From the NCBI RefSeq assembly GCF_009931695.1, contig NZ_CP048000.1, positions 1,110,001 to 1,174,000 of the forward strand: DNA of 64,000 bases. Direction: 5' to 3'. Position 1 is the first letter of the stretch, and each line of letters opens with the position of its first letter. Origin of the DNA: Anaerocolumna sedimenticola (GTDB lineage: Bacteria; Bacillota; Clostridia; Lachnospirales; Lachnospiraceae). Of this stretch, positions 56,464-64,000 are shown in pieces. The translations under genes were made by a program, and so were the position numbers. The notes beneath the pieces are model-generated. The model worked only from the letters and a program-made list of their open reading frames with translations. It was not told where the DNA came from and did not search any database.

Positions 56464-57962
56464 TTAGCCTTGCAGTAAGGATAAAATTGCCTGGGGTCTC
56501 TCATTCGCCTGTGCTAACATAGAAGTACCTGCCTGGGATAATACATTTTTCTGTGTATAATTAGCCATTTCCTTAGCCATATCAACATCTTCGATACGGG
56601 ATAATGCTTCCGTCATATTTTCAGAGGTGGTATCCAGATTGGAAATAGAATGTTCCAAACGGTTCTGATATGCTCCTAATTTAGCACGGATAGCGGTTAC
56701 TTTCGTATTGGCATTATCGAATGTTGTAATTGCGGCTTGCGCGCCCTCTTCCGTACAAAGATTAACATTATCAATTCCTAAGGTAACGGGATCTACCTTG
56801 GGAATCCTTACGTCCATGGTCTGATGTTCATTGGCACCGATTTGCAATTCCATAGGGCCAGCATCTAATACTGTTATATTAGTAATACTTTCGTCTACGG
56901 TAGTTGTAGCAGCATTATCCACACGTTTAGAACCCGGTCCCGCATTAATAATCATTTCAAAATCGCTGTTATCCGTTACTTTTATTAAATTACCATCAGC
57001 CGAAACGGTTGCTGTTGTAGAAAAACCTGATGTCAGGGTTGCTTTTGCATCTGTTCCGCTTGTAGAAGTTATAGTTGCAAGGCCTAAAGCAGCTTTTAAG
57101 CTGTCATTATCACACTGAATTTCAATTTTTTGATCACTGCCGTATTCTTCTGATATAAACACAAGCGCTGTTCCATCGGCAAGATCAACCGCATGATACC
57201 CTGCTGTGTCCGGAGAGGCTGCGATTTCCGCCGCCGTTGGTGCTGGAGCAGCAACATCATCACTGGTTATTACTTTAATATTAGCCGTATCGCAGGTATT
57301 ACGTATCTTTTCAAATACTTCTTCCATGGTGTCTCCTGCTTCGATTTTCACTTCATTACCGTTAATATTAATCGTTCCTGCCTGGCTGGAGCTGATTACC
57401 AAATCTTTATCCAGGGAAGCCGTACCGGTTGCTACTGCTTTGGTTGCTTCCGAATCAATTCTTATTCCATAACTTCCGCTTTGAACTGCATCAGATAAAG
57501 AAATTAAATCAACGGAGGTATTATCGGAATACGACATACTATCAATGCTTCCGTCCAATATTTTTTTGTATTAAATTCTGTCGTATCGGAAATTCTCTGT
57601 ATTTCTTCCTGCAGTTCGTTAATTTCGTTTTGTATGGATTTTCTGTCCTCTGTTGTATTAGTTCCATTGGCAGCCTGTACGGCTAATTCTCTCATTCTTT
57701 GCAGCATAGAATTGACTTCGGTTAAGGCACCCTCTGCTGTCTGTATAATGGAGATACCGTCTGAAGCGTTTCTGGAAGCCTGGTCAAGACCTGCGATCTG
57801 CGTCTTCATTTTTTGGGAAATGGCCATACCTGCTGCGTCGTCCGCAGCACGGTTAATACGAAATCCGGAGGATAGTTTCTCTAAACTTTTGTCCAGGGCG
57901 TTATTGGTTTTTACTAATTGATTATTTGCTTTTAATGCTGAAATATTATGATTAATTCTCAT
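56464..57962 (-). pseudogene. hag: Flagellin, interrupted by a one-base frameshift
   Basis: The N-terminal frame (57962 to about 57560) holds the D0/D1 region [19 protein letters not shown] to FNTKK. The C-terminal frame holds a variable middle and the conserved end AKEMANYTQKNVLSQAGTS ... ILSLLQG. One extra A in the A7 run at 57561-57567 joins them as [16 protein letters not shown], the normal family sequence, giving about 499 aa. Flagellin polymerises into the filament after export. In the given sequence the product would be truncated at about 152 aa and nonfunctional. Sequencing error is likely, but slippage-based phase variation is possible. Downstream is FliS. Confidence 0.9.
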
Positions 57963-57984
57963 ATCTTGCTCCCATCTGTGATTC

Positions 57985-60900
57985 TCACGTGTTTTTTAAA
58001 TTAATTTCAATTTCTTTTATATGTACCAAAAATGTTTTCGCAAGGTTGTATAAGGTATCCGTTTTAACCCCTGTATTATCCGGACTCTCTTCCTTTTGGT
58101 TTTCGCTGTCCGAATTATAATTTGTATATCGGTAAGAATCTTCCTTTTGATTACCTATTCCATAATTTAATTGTTTGATTTCAATTCCTGTCTGATTAAC
58201 CGCATAAATTAATTCATCCCTGTTTTGTTTGATTGTATCAAGGCCTTCGCGGTTATCACAGGTAATCAGGGCGTTTATTCCTTGTTCTTTTACCGTTATA
58301 CTGGCAGTAACCCTGCCCAATGTATCGGACTCCATATTAATACTTACCTTACCGGTTTCTCCCGTATTTCTGACAACCGTCACATTTACATTAGTAATAT
58401 CATCACCAATCGGAAGCGGTATCTCATAAATCTCTTTACTGGCAAGTTTTCCGATAAATGACATTCCATAATTGATTCGTTGAAGTGTTGCAATATCCTG
58501 AGAAGTAATAACCGGATTTTCATATGCCTGGCTTAACAGTTTATTAACATTCTGTTCTAAAACCTGGTATTGGTTTTTCATACTGGACGGGCTTTTTAAA
58601 GCTTCAATCATATCCTCAGAAACTTCTTCCAAATCCAATGCAGCCTCTTCCCTATCTGTATCGGATGTTTCTGTTTCCTCTGTTTTACAGTTATCCCTTA
58701 ATATTTTAGTTAACTGTTTATAGAGTGTATGGTCATTGCTGATCAAATCCTTTGCGGCCTGTATATTAGCAATACTGGTTGGCATTTCATAATTATTTAG
58801 TAACTTAACTGCATCTTCTGATTGAGATAATATTTCATGATAATCTTCTAATTTTTTATTCCAATAATCGTTTTCTTCTTCTCCGTTTGGGATGTTAAGC
58901 AGTTCTTCCTTTAATTTTTCCATGGATATATTTAAAATTTCATCGGTATTCTTATAAGTCTGCAATTTCTCGGGGGATATTTCATCAATAACACTTCTAA
59001 CCAAATGGCTGGCATACTTAATATTTTCATTTAGAACATTGGCCGTATCATCTGTTCGATCCGATTGACTTGTTTTCTTAGATTGTTCTTCCTGGTGGAA
59101 AGAAGTATTAATCTGCTCCGTAATGCTTTCTCTGGTAAAATTAAGTTGTGTTAAAGCTCCGAAGCTGTCATCCACTGTCGTATCCAGACCGCCGCTTTTC
59201 ATCGTTCTAACAGCAGTCAGAAGATTTTGCATGGTAACCTCCTGCCCCGCTTTTATCACTGAACCCAATGCTGCGCCATCTGTTTTATCAACCGTATTCA
59301 GCAAGCGGTAGATACCAATATAAGATTTTTTCTCCTCTTGTGTAATTCCTTTGTTTTTTTCCAGCTTCCAGAGATATTTACCGTATTTCTCTTCTTGGGT
59401 TATACCCAATTCATTCTGAATACTTTCAATCTGCTGATTTAATTCTTCTATGGGTATATTGAGAGGATTCACATCTTTTTTAATCAGTTCCACTGCAACT
59501 GCAGGCTGAAAATTTTTCATCATCCTGTTTACCTGTTCATCATAAGACTTAACATTTAAAATATTTTCCTCGGTTATTTGAATCCCATTATACCCCAAGA
59601 TTCGGACGGCCCTTTCGTTAGCCTGGGTAGTCTCCAGTTTCATATCCTTCAGGATATCATCCACATTCTGAAAGGCTTTTGAAATGGAATCTCCCATGTC
59701 AGAACGGGGTTTTGTCATTAGTGCTTCATAAGTTTCCCCTGCTTTAAGGGAATTTTTGCATTCAATTCCCGCCGATAACAGTCCGTCCACTGTTTCAATG
59801 CTGCGGCTTAATAATGTACTGCCAAGGAGGTAGCTTGGCATAGCTTTTAGTTCTTCTACGCTTTGAATACTGCTCTTTAATGTCTGGACATTTTCTGAAG
59901 TTACGGCTGCATTACCTTCTTTTAGAAGATTTTTATAATACTTATCCTCTATTTCTCTTAAGCCGTCTACGATTTTACTTAGGGAATCCGTATCCAGATG
60001 AAAGCCGTTTTTGATTAATTGCCGACCGGAATCCAGTGTCATTTTAAGCCGGATTTCTTCCAATTGTCTTCTGACGGTAATGGTTTTAATATCGAAGTCA
60101 TCTGTTACTGTCCCACTTAGATCATTTTTGCTTATATTTTCATCAGCTTTTTTAAGTTCGCGGCAATTTATCTGACTGGTTTCCAGTTTACTGTTTTTAA
60201 CAACCTCTGTAATAGCCTCTTCACTGATAGACCAGAAAGTACTTATGGCCTGTCCCGCTCTTATACTATCTGCCGTACCTAAAGAAGCTGATTCCGGAGC
60301 TTTACCTAAGGAGTAAGCTTCCACTGCTTTATTTAATATGGTCTCTTCCTCCGTATTATCCTTTAACTGATTCAGTTCACGGTAAGCCCATAGTGTTTTA
60401 TCCGTTACCGGCAGCCCATTATTTAATAACCATTTAGCAGAAAGTAAATTCTCCTCATTTACTTCTAAACCGGAATTCTCAATAATATCATTTATCTGCT
60501 CCTGTAAGTTTCCAAAAACCTGGTCGCTTATTCCTTTATTTTGCGAGAAGCTGCCGCTATATTGGGCTTTATATATATTTTCAATGGTTGGTTCCAGGTT
60601 GTTTTTTATTAAATAACTGATTCCTTTATCCGTTAAAGAAAGGGCTGATGATGCCATTTCCATCGCTGCTGCAACTTTAGCAATATTGGCTTGTGTTACC
60701 GGCATATCGGATGCTATTAATTTCTCCACAATCTTTTTTGTCGTACCGCTGTAATTTATCATATTTTCAACGGCTTCCATTTTTTGTTCTAAATTCTCTT
60801 TTTGATCCGTCAGATTTTCTTCTTTTACAATTCTTTGTGCCTTAACCCGCTGCAAAGCCTGATTAAGTCTTTCGCTGTTATATTCATCAAGAGAGATTCC

Positions 60901-61188
60901 TTCTTCACTGATTGCTTTATAATCTTCTTTTGTCATTCGCTCTTTCGGATTGCTTTGCTGTTCTTCCCCGGTACTTTTCTCTTCCTGCGTCTTTTCACTG
61001 TTTTTATTCTGCAAGGCATTTTCGTTATAAGTCGGATATTCCGTATCTGCTGTTGCCAATGCGGGTTCCGCAGTTATATTATTACTGGCCTGTTTCACCT
61101 CTGCCGATTCTTCTTTCGGTGCCGTATTTGCCGCATTTTCCTGTACACAAGGACTGGTAATCCCATATACTCCATTTATCATCATCAA
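57985..61188 (-). CDS. Very large DUF6240-type protein with FliK-like C-terminus
   Basis: The protein has 1067 aa, mostly helical and polar, with no signal peptide or membrane helix. It contains many repeated units in which LLKNGLPVTxENI-like sentences recur (for example [34 protein letters not shown]). The plan matches DUF6240 proteins of flagellated Clostridia. About residues 965-1035 ([17 protein letters not shown] ... [19 protein letters not shown]) resemble the hook-length-control (FliK) C-terminal domain. It lies 22 bases upstream of flagellin. A hook-related role is inference. The usual FliK is 350-450 aa, so this is unusually long. Confidence 0.7.
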   Translation of the reverse strand: MMMINGVYGITSPCVQENAANTAPKEESAEVKQASNNITAEPALATADTEYPTYNENALQNKNSEKTQEEKSTGEEQQSNPKERMTKEDYKAISEEGISLDEYNSERLNQALQRVKAQRIVKEENLTDQKENLEQKMEAVENMINYSGTTKKIVEKLIASDMPVTQANIAKVAAAMEMASSALSLTDKGISYLIKNNLEPTIENIYKAQYSGSFSQNKGISDQVFGNLQEQINDIIENSGLEVNEENLLSAKWLLNNGLPVTDKTLWAYRELNQLKDNTEEETILNKAVEAYSLGKAPESASLGTADSIRAGQAISTFWSISEEAITEVVKNSKLETSQINCRELKKADENISKNDLSGTVTDDFDIKTITVRRQLEEIRLKMTLDSGRQLIKNGFHLDTDSLSKIVDGLREIEDKYYKNLLKEGNAAVTSENVQTLKSSIQSVEELKAMPSYLLGSTLLSRSIETVDGLLSAGIECKNSLKAGETYEALMTKPRSDMGDSISKAFQNVDDILKDMKLETTQANERAVRILGYNGIQITEENILNVKSYDEQVNRMMKNFQPAVAVELIKKDVNPLNIPIEELNQQIESIQNELGITQEEKYGKYLWKLEKNKGITQEEKKSYIGIYRLLNTVDKTDGAALGSVIKAGQEVTMQNLLTAVRTMKSGGLDTTVDDSFGALTQLNFTRESITEQINTSFHQEEQSKKTSQSDRTDDTANVLNENIKYASHLVRSVIDEISPEKLQTYKNTDEILNISMEKLKEELLNIPNGEEENDYWNKKLEDYHEILSQSEDAVKLLNNYEMPTSIANIQAAKDLISNDHTLYKQLTKILRDNCKTEETETSDTDREEAALDLEEVSEDMIEALKSPSSMKNQYQVLEQNVNKLLSQAYENPVITSQDIATLQRINYGMSFIGKLASKEIYEIPLPIGDDITNVNVTVVRNTGETGKVSINMESDTLGRVTASITVKEQGINALITCDNREGLDTIKQNRDELIYAVNQTGIEIKQLNYGIGNQKEDSYRYTNYNSDSENQKEESPDNTGVKTDTLYNLAKTFLVHIKEIEINLKNT

Positions 61189-61280
61189 CTTCTCACTCTC
61201 TTTTGACTATATTACATTTACGTGATACAACATATTTCGGCAATTTGGCAGGAAAGCTTTAATGAATATTTCGATACAGA

Positions 61281-61325
61281 AAAACACCCTGGACCAAACA
61301 GAATCTGGTTGGTCCAGGGTGTTTT
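61281..61325 (-). terminator. Terminator of the agrBD unit
   Basis: AAAACACCCTGGACCAA pairs exactly with TTGGTCCAGGGTGTTTT around ten bases, followed by T on the minus strand. It lies 44 bases past the agrD stop. Confidence 0.93.
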
Positions 61326-61368
61326 AGATATTGTGATATACTCCCCAGTAATCATCAATTTGCCTTAG

Positions 61369-61518
61369 CTATGCATTCTTCTTATTTCTGACTTCGGAAA
61401 CTGCTTTTGGTTCTTTGGCTTGATATACACCATACTGAGATGCAGTTCCCCCTGCGTTCATAGCACTTTTGTAACCTAATCTGGCAATAGCTCTTAATAG
61501 GTAACTTTTAACCTTCAT
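61369..61518 (-). CDS. agrD: Cysteine-free AgrD-like autoinducer precursor (49 aa)
   Basis: This short gene starts at the ATG next to the agrB stop, with AAAGGAGC upstream. The N-terminus MKVKSYLLRAIARLGYKSAM is an amphipathic leader. Then comes NAGGTASQYGVYQ and an acidic-basic tail beginning AKEPKA, the AgrD C-terminal recognition motif (usually PKEPxxL). The core has no cysteine; serine S27 in ASQYGVY is the likely ring residue. The cleavage points are uncertain, so the ring could contain five or six residues. The terminator lies right after it. The assignment rests on position, size and tail. Confidence 0.8.
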   Translation of the reverse strand: MKVKSYLLRAIARLGYKSAMNAGGTASQYGVYQAKEPKAVSEVRNKKNA

Positions 61519-62097
61519 TTAATACAGCTCCTTTCTTTTATTTACCTCAATTAACATTAACATGGCAACAAAAACCAATGTAAACGTTAATGTAGCAGCA
61601 TATTCTCTTGCTATAAAATATAATGCAACGACAAATGCCGTCCAGCATAAACTGATTACGATGCTGATTTTCCTGTACTTAAGTTTATCCAATTCCAATA
61701 ACGGTTTATTGCTATTTTCAATTGGTGCATATTCAAATATGCATCCTATGTAAATAGCTATAAATACAAGTAAATAGACCAGTGATATTGTAGGAAGTAG
61801 TAATCTGGACATAAACATTGTTACTAAAAAAATGGAAGCAAATGCAATATGGCATTTTAAATAAGTACTTGCATGATAGCCGCCAGAATACGATCTGGTT
61901 ACTACAAAAGCTATATAAAACAGCATCGCATGATAAAAAAGATTCAGCAAATAGCCTAAAACTACCACGATGGTAAAATTTATTAAGTTAGAAAGAAAAA
62001 TTTCAAATCCGTATATATAAATGTCCTTATCTTTATTCCGAATTGTATTATTTTTGCATAAAAAATCAGCTATCTTCACAGCAACTCGATTGGCCAA
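61519..62097 (-). CDS. agrB: AgrB autoinducer-processing membrane protease
   Basis: This 192-aa protein has six hydrophobic segments. The catalytic pair is visible: H75 in GGYHAS and C82 in YLKCHIAF. AgrB removes the AgrD C-terminus and closes the ring to make the autoinducing peptide. The start is a TTG at 62097 (MANRVAVKIADF) with AGGAGG seven bases upstream. It abuts agrD. A promoter with LytTR-like operator precedes it. Confidence 0.93.
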   Translation of the reverse strand: MANRVAVKIADFLCKNNTIRNKDKDIYIYGFEIFLSNLINFTIVVVLGYLLNLFYHAMLFYIAFVVTRSYSGGYHASTYLKCHIAFASIFLVTMFMSRLLLPTISLVYLLVFIAIYIGCIFEYAPIENSNKPLLELDKLKYRKISIVISLCWTAFVVALYFIAREYAATLTFTLVFVAMLMLIEVNKRKELY

Positions 62098-62148
62098 AAT
62101 ACCCCCTCCTAATGCATCAGCATTATTGATTGCCCTAAGTTCACTTTG

Positions 62149-62177
62149 ATGATAACTGATTCTAACTCTATTTTCAA
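62149..62177 (-). promoter_or_regulatory. agrBD promoter
   Basis: On the minus strand -35 TTGAAA (62177-62172) and -10 TATCAT (62154-62149) are separated by 17 bases. Both are one base off consensus. The start point would be near 62142, about 45 bases before agrB. Confidence 0.6.
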
Positions 62178-62186
62178 TAGCCCGTA

Positions 62187-62217
62187 CACGTTTGGTTAAG
62201 TATCAAGCACGTTTGGT
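62187..62217. promoter_or_regulatory. LytTR-type operator: two direct repeats
   Basis: CACGTTTGGT occurs twice (62187-62196 and 62208-62217), with starts 21 bp apart. This is the two-helical-turn spacing known for AgrA-type LytTR sites. It lies nine bases upstream of the agrBD -35 box. Confidence 0.65.
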
Positions 62218-62253
62218 ATAACTATGTATCCGGTTTCAATTAAGGATTCATTT

Positions 62254-63552
62254 TTAGCCAGACGTCAGCATAAAAATACCGTTCTTTTCATAGAAACTTA
62301 TCATACCATTATGTTTATTTACTATATCTTTAATACTTAAGCTACCCACACCATGCTGCAATTTATCTTTTTTCGTAGTACGCAGATGAGGGTTTTTATC
62401 CAGTACCGACTCTGCTATGTAATTATTAATTAGAATAACAAGATAATTACGTTCATTGTATATTTTTAAATTTATTTCCCTGTTATTTTTAATTCTGTTA
62501 CTCGCCTCTATGGCATTATCAAACAGATTTGCAAGTAAGATGCTAAGATCCAGCTCCGGTATTTTTTCAACACTGCCGGTTATTTCGTAATGGAATATAA
62601 TGTTGTGTCTTTGGCATAATGAGGCTTTGGAACTGATTACCGCATTTATGGCATCACTTATCGTAAGAACAAGCTGAGTTCCAAAAGTTATTTTATTTTC
62701 TAATAAGGTGCTTAAATAAGTTTTCGCTTCCGTGTCTTTTCCGTTATGGAGAAGCGTGGCAGCACATTCCACATAGTTTTTCATATCATGGCGGATCTTT
62801 CGGATTTCTTCGTAGGATTGTTTCATCTCAACCAGATTTTTTTCTTGTTCTTTCAGACGTAATTCCATTAAGGAGTATTGAAGCCGTTCTTTATTTTTGG
62901 CACTTATATTTACAAAAATGTAATAACATAAAACATTTATCAAGATTAAACTGATCATGATTAATACGGCAAAGAAGCCGTTTTGCCTGGTATTCGGGCT
63001 GGTGATCAGAATTTCAAAAACCAGTACTCCTGCTGCAAAAGACGTAATAAATACGCTTAAAATCGCAATCCATTCCATAATAGATAGTGCAAATTTGTTA
63101 TTCCTCTGCAGTCTTAATATCATTCGTGTCAGAAAGAAATAGCTGGATTGAGCCATAGCCAGAACAATAAACCGCTCAATTCCCTGCTGGGTAATGAGGT
63201 TTGTCACTTCATATGGGGAAATATAACTTATCAAAGTTAAAACAGATATTCCGGTTATCATTTTCAGTCCGTTATCTATGCAGGCAATAATTATTTTTTC
63301 AAATATGGAACCATTTAAAAAGAAAATTCCGTATATCACTACAATTCCCGGATAAATAAGACCTGCTACCCCCTCAAATATAGTAATCTTATTCATAATT
63401 AATGTTGCTGTAACCTGTGCTATAAAAGCCGTTATAAAACCTATATATTTCTTATAGCTGTCATTCTTAAAACCTAAATACCTGGTAACAAACTCCGTTG
63501 AAACGAAACATTGGATTAGTGTTGCAGAGTATTCTATTACTGTCCATATCAT
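62254..63552 (-). CDS. agrC: AgrC-like sensor histidine kinase
   Basis: This 432-aa protein has six to seven hydrophobic segments in residues 1-215 (the peptide-sensing part). The cytoplasmic GHKL kinase includes RKIRHDMKNY with phospho-H255, and an N box (LLANLFDNAIEAS) in the HATPase. This matches HPK10-type kinases. It ends 155 bases before agrB, with the promoter between. It starts three bases after the response regulator stop, so the two are cotranscribed. The C-terminus (EKNGIFMLTSG) is slightly short but acceptable. Confidence 0.9.
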   Translation of the reverse strand: MIWTVIEYSATLIQCFVSTEFVTRYLGFKNDSYKKYIGFITAFIAQVTATLIMNKITIFEGVAGLIYPGIVVIYGIFFLNGSIFEKIIIACIDNGLKMITGISVLTLISYISPYEVTNLITQQGIERFIVLAMAQSSYFFLTRMILRLQRNNKFALSIMEWIAILSVFITSFAAGVLVFEILITSPNTRQNGFFAVLIMISLILINVLCYYIFVNISAKNKERLQYSLMELRLKEQEKNLVEMKQSYEEIRKIRHDMKNYVECAATLLHNGKDTEAKTYLSTLLENKITFGTQLVLTISDAINAVISSKASLCQRHNIIFHYEITGSVEKIPELDLSILLANLFDNAIEASNRIKNNREINLKIYNERNYLVILINNYIAESVLDKNPHLRTTKKDKLQHGVGSLSIKDIVNKHNGMISFYEKNGIFMLTSG

Positions 63553-63555
63553 CTT

Positions 63556-64000
63556 TTAAGTACCTCTCGTAAATAATTGCAGCTTTTGTTTGACCGTTTC
63601 TATGCGGTAACGGCTTAATGGGACCATATCTTTATTGTTTAAAATCACCTTTGTTTTATCTATGGAATAAATATATCGGTAATTTACAAGAAAACCACTG
63701 TGAACCCGGATAAAACCGTAAACTTCAAATTCTTTCTCCATTTTATGAAGATTACTTTTAATGCGGTGCTTTTCGTCCTCCGTATAAAGAAAGATATCAT
63801 GCTTATAACTTTCAATGTACATAATATCGGTTATCCGAATCTGCATGGTAGAATTATTGAAACTTACCGTATAATATTGGTTATCATCTTTGATTTTTTT
63901 AATTATTGCTTCCGTTGCTTCAGGCAACTCTTCTTTCAGCCAATGCTTTCTTATAAAACGGAAAGGCCTGTAACGGATAGATTGAAATACAAGATCATCT
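63556..64000 (-). CDS. LytTR response regulator, AgrA-like (partial at window edge)
   Basis: The C-terminal 123 residues visible as a complete frame are a LytTR DNA-binding domain (MQIRITDIMYIESYKHDIFL, FIRVHSGFLVNYRYI). The same frame continues upstream to the window edge and reads VFQSIRYRPFRFIRKHWL, typical of the end of a receiver domain. So the gene is cut by the window, not short. It would bind the direct repeats before agrB. It is cotranscribed with the kinase downstream. Confidence 0.9.
   Translation of the reverse strand, partial: DDLVFQSIRYRPFRFIRKHWLKEELPEATEAIIKKIKDDNQYYTVSFNNSTMQIRITDIMYIESYKHDIFLYTEDEKHRIKSNLHKMEKEFEVYGFIRVHSGFLVNYRYIYSIDKTKVILNNKDMVPLSRYRIETVKQKLQLFTRGT

Noticed and set aside
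57193..57498. Plus-strand frames opposite flagellin
   Set aside because: Antisense to a clear flagellin coding region, with no ribosome site.
58126..58150. Sigma-28-like CCGATAT box on the minus strand before flagellin
   Set aside because: It lies inside the coding end of the DUF6240 gene (codons for SYRY) and the -35 (TAAT at 16-base spacing) is poor; could be chance.

Overview
The window looks like chromosomal DNA of a low-GC, motile, spore-forming, plant-polysaccharide-using member of the Clostridia, most likely of the Lachnospiraceae type. Reasons seen in the sequence are the AT-rich base composition, strong AGGAGG-type ribosome binding sites, sporulation genes (yyaC, bofA), flagellin with FliS, two chemoreceptors, a Gram-positive Agr peptide-signalling locus, and several families known mainly from this group (DUF5711, DUF5702, DUF6382, DUF6240). 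I saw no rRNA, tRNA or CRISPR array.

Layout. 1-2.3 kb: KDG kinase and a KDPG aldolase fused to a VOC-like domain (end of the pectin/uronate route). 2.4-8.2 kb: CvpA, DUF5711, a membrane LysM protein, the spore protein YyaC and a coiled-coil membrane protein. 8.4-10.4 kb: dCache chemoreceptor. 10.4-11.6 kb: island of repeats and hairpins next to a decayed Nudix gene. 11.6-16.1 kb: alpha/beta hydrolase, then yvyF-like, recR, ybaB, dnaX and a NiaR-type regulator. 16.1-25.3 kb: a 200-bp palindrome, DUF554, an M15 peptidase, pgi, a coiled-coil protein, mtnN and a second chemoreceptor. 25.5-37.2 kb (plus strand): TSCPD protein, murG, then a carbohydrate locus: YesM/YesN-type two-component system, ABC importer, a frameshifted GH95 fucosidase-like gene and a CE7 esterase. 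37.3-42.6 kb: HIT protein, a soluble histidine kinase, and a tight glpK-rhomboid-flavodoxin/SCP2 operon.

42.7-55.0 kb is a Tad/Flp type IVb pilus locus on the minus strand: prepilin peptidase, TadZ-like, CpaF/TadA ATPase, TadB, a TadC with an extracytoplasmic Ig-like insertion, a 59-aa Flp pilin missed by long-ORF calling, DUF5702 (TadG-like), two TadE-like proteins (one with duplicated Cys/His motifs), a second small prepilin peptidase, and a DUF6382-FHA protein broken by two frameshifts. 55.2-61.2 kb holds bofA, a yaaL-like gene, fliS, a frameshifted flagellin and a very large DUF6240 protein with a FliK-like C-terminus. 61.4-64.0 kb is an agr locus in the order response regulator, AgrC-like kinase, promoter with LytTR direct repeats, AgrB, AgrD. 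The 49-aa AgrD has no cysteine, so the predicted signal would be a serine lactone.

Two window-wide patterns stand out. Five probable one-base indels in four genes all lie in mononucleotide runs, which suggests either sequencing error or slippage-based variation. A short repeat (core ATTTCCGYGAAAGCAAAGTGA in gene orientation) recurs directly downstream of terminator hairpins at five places, twice as part of a 98-bp unit.
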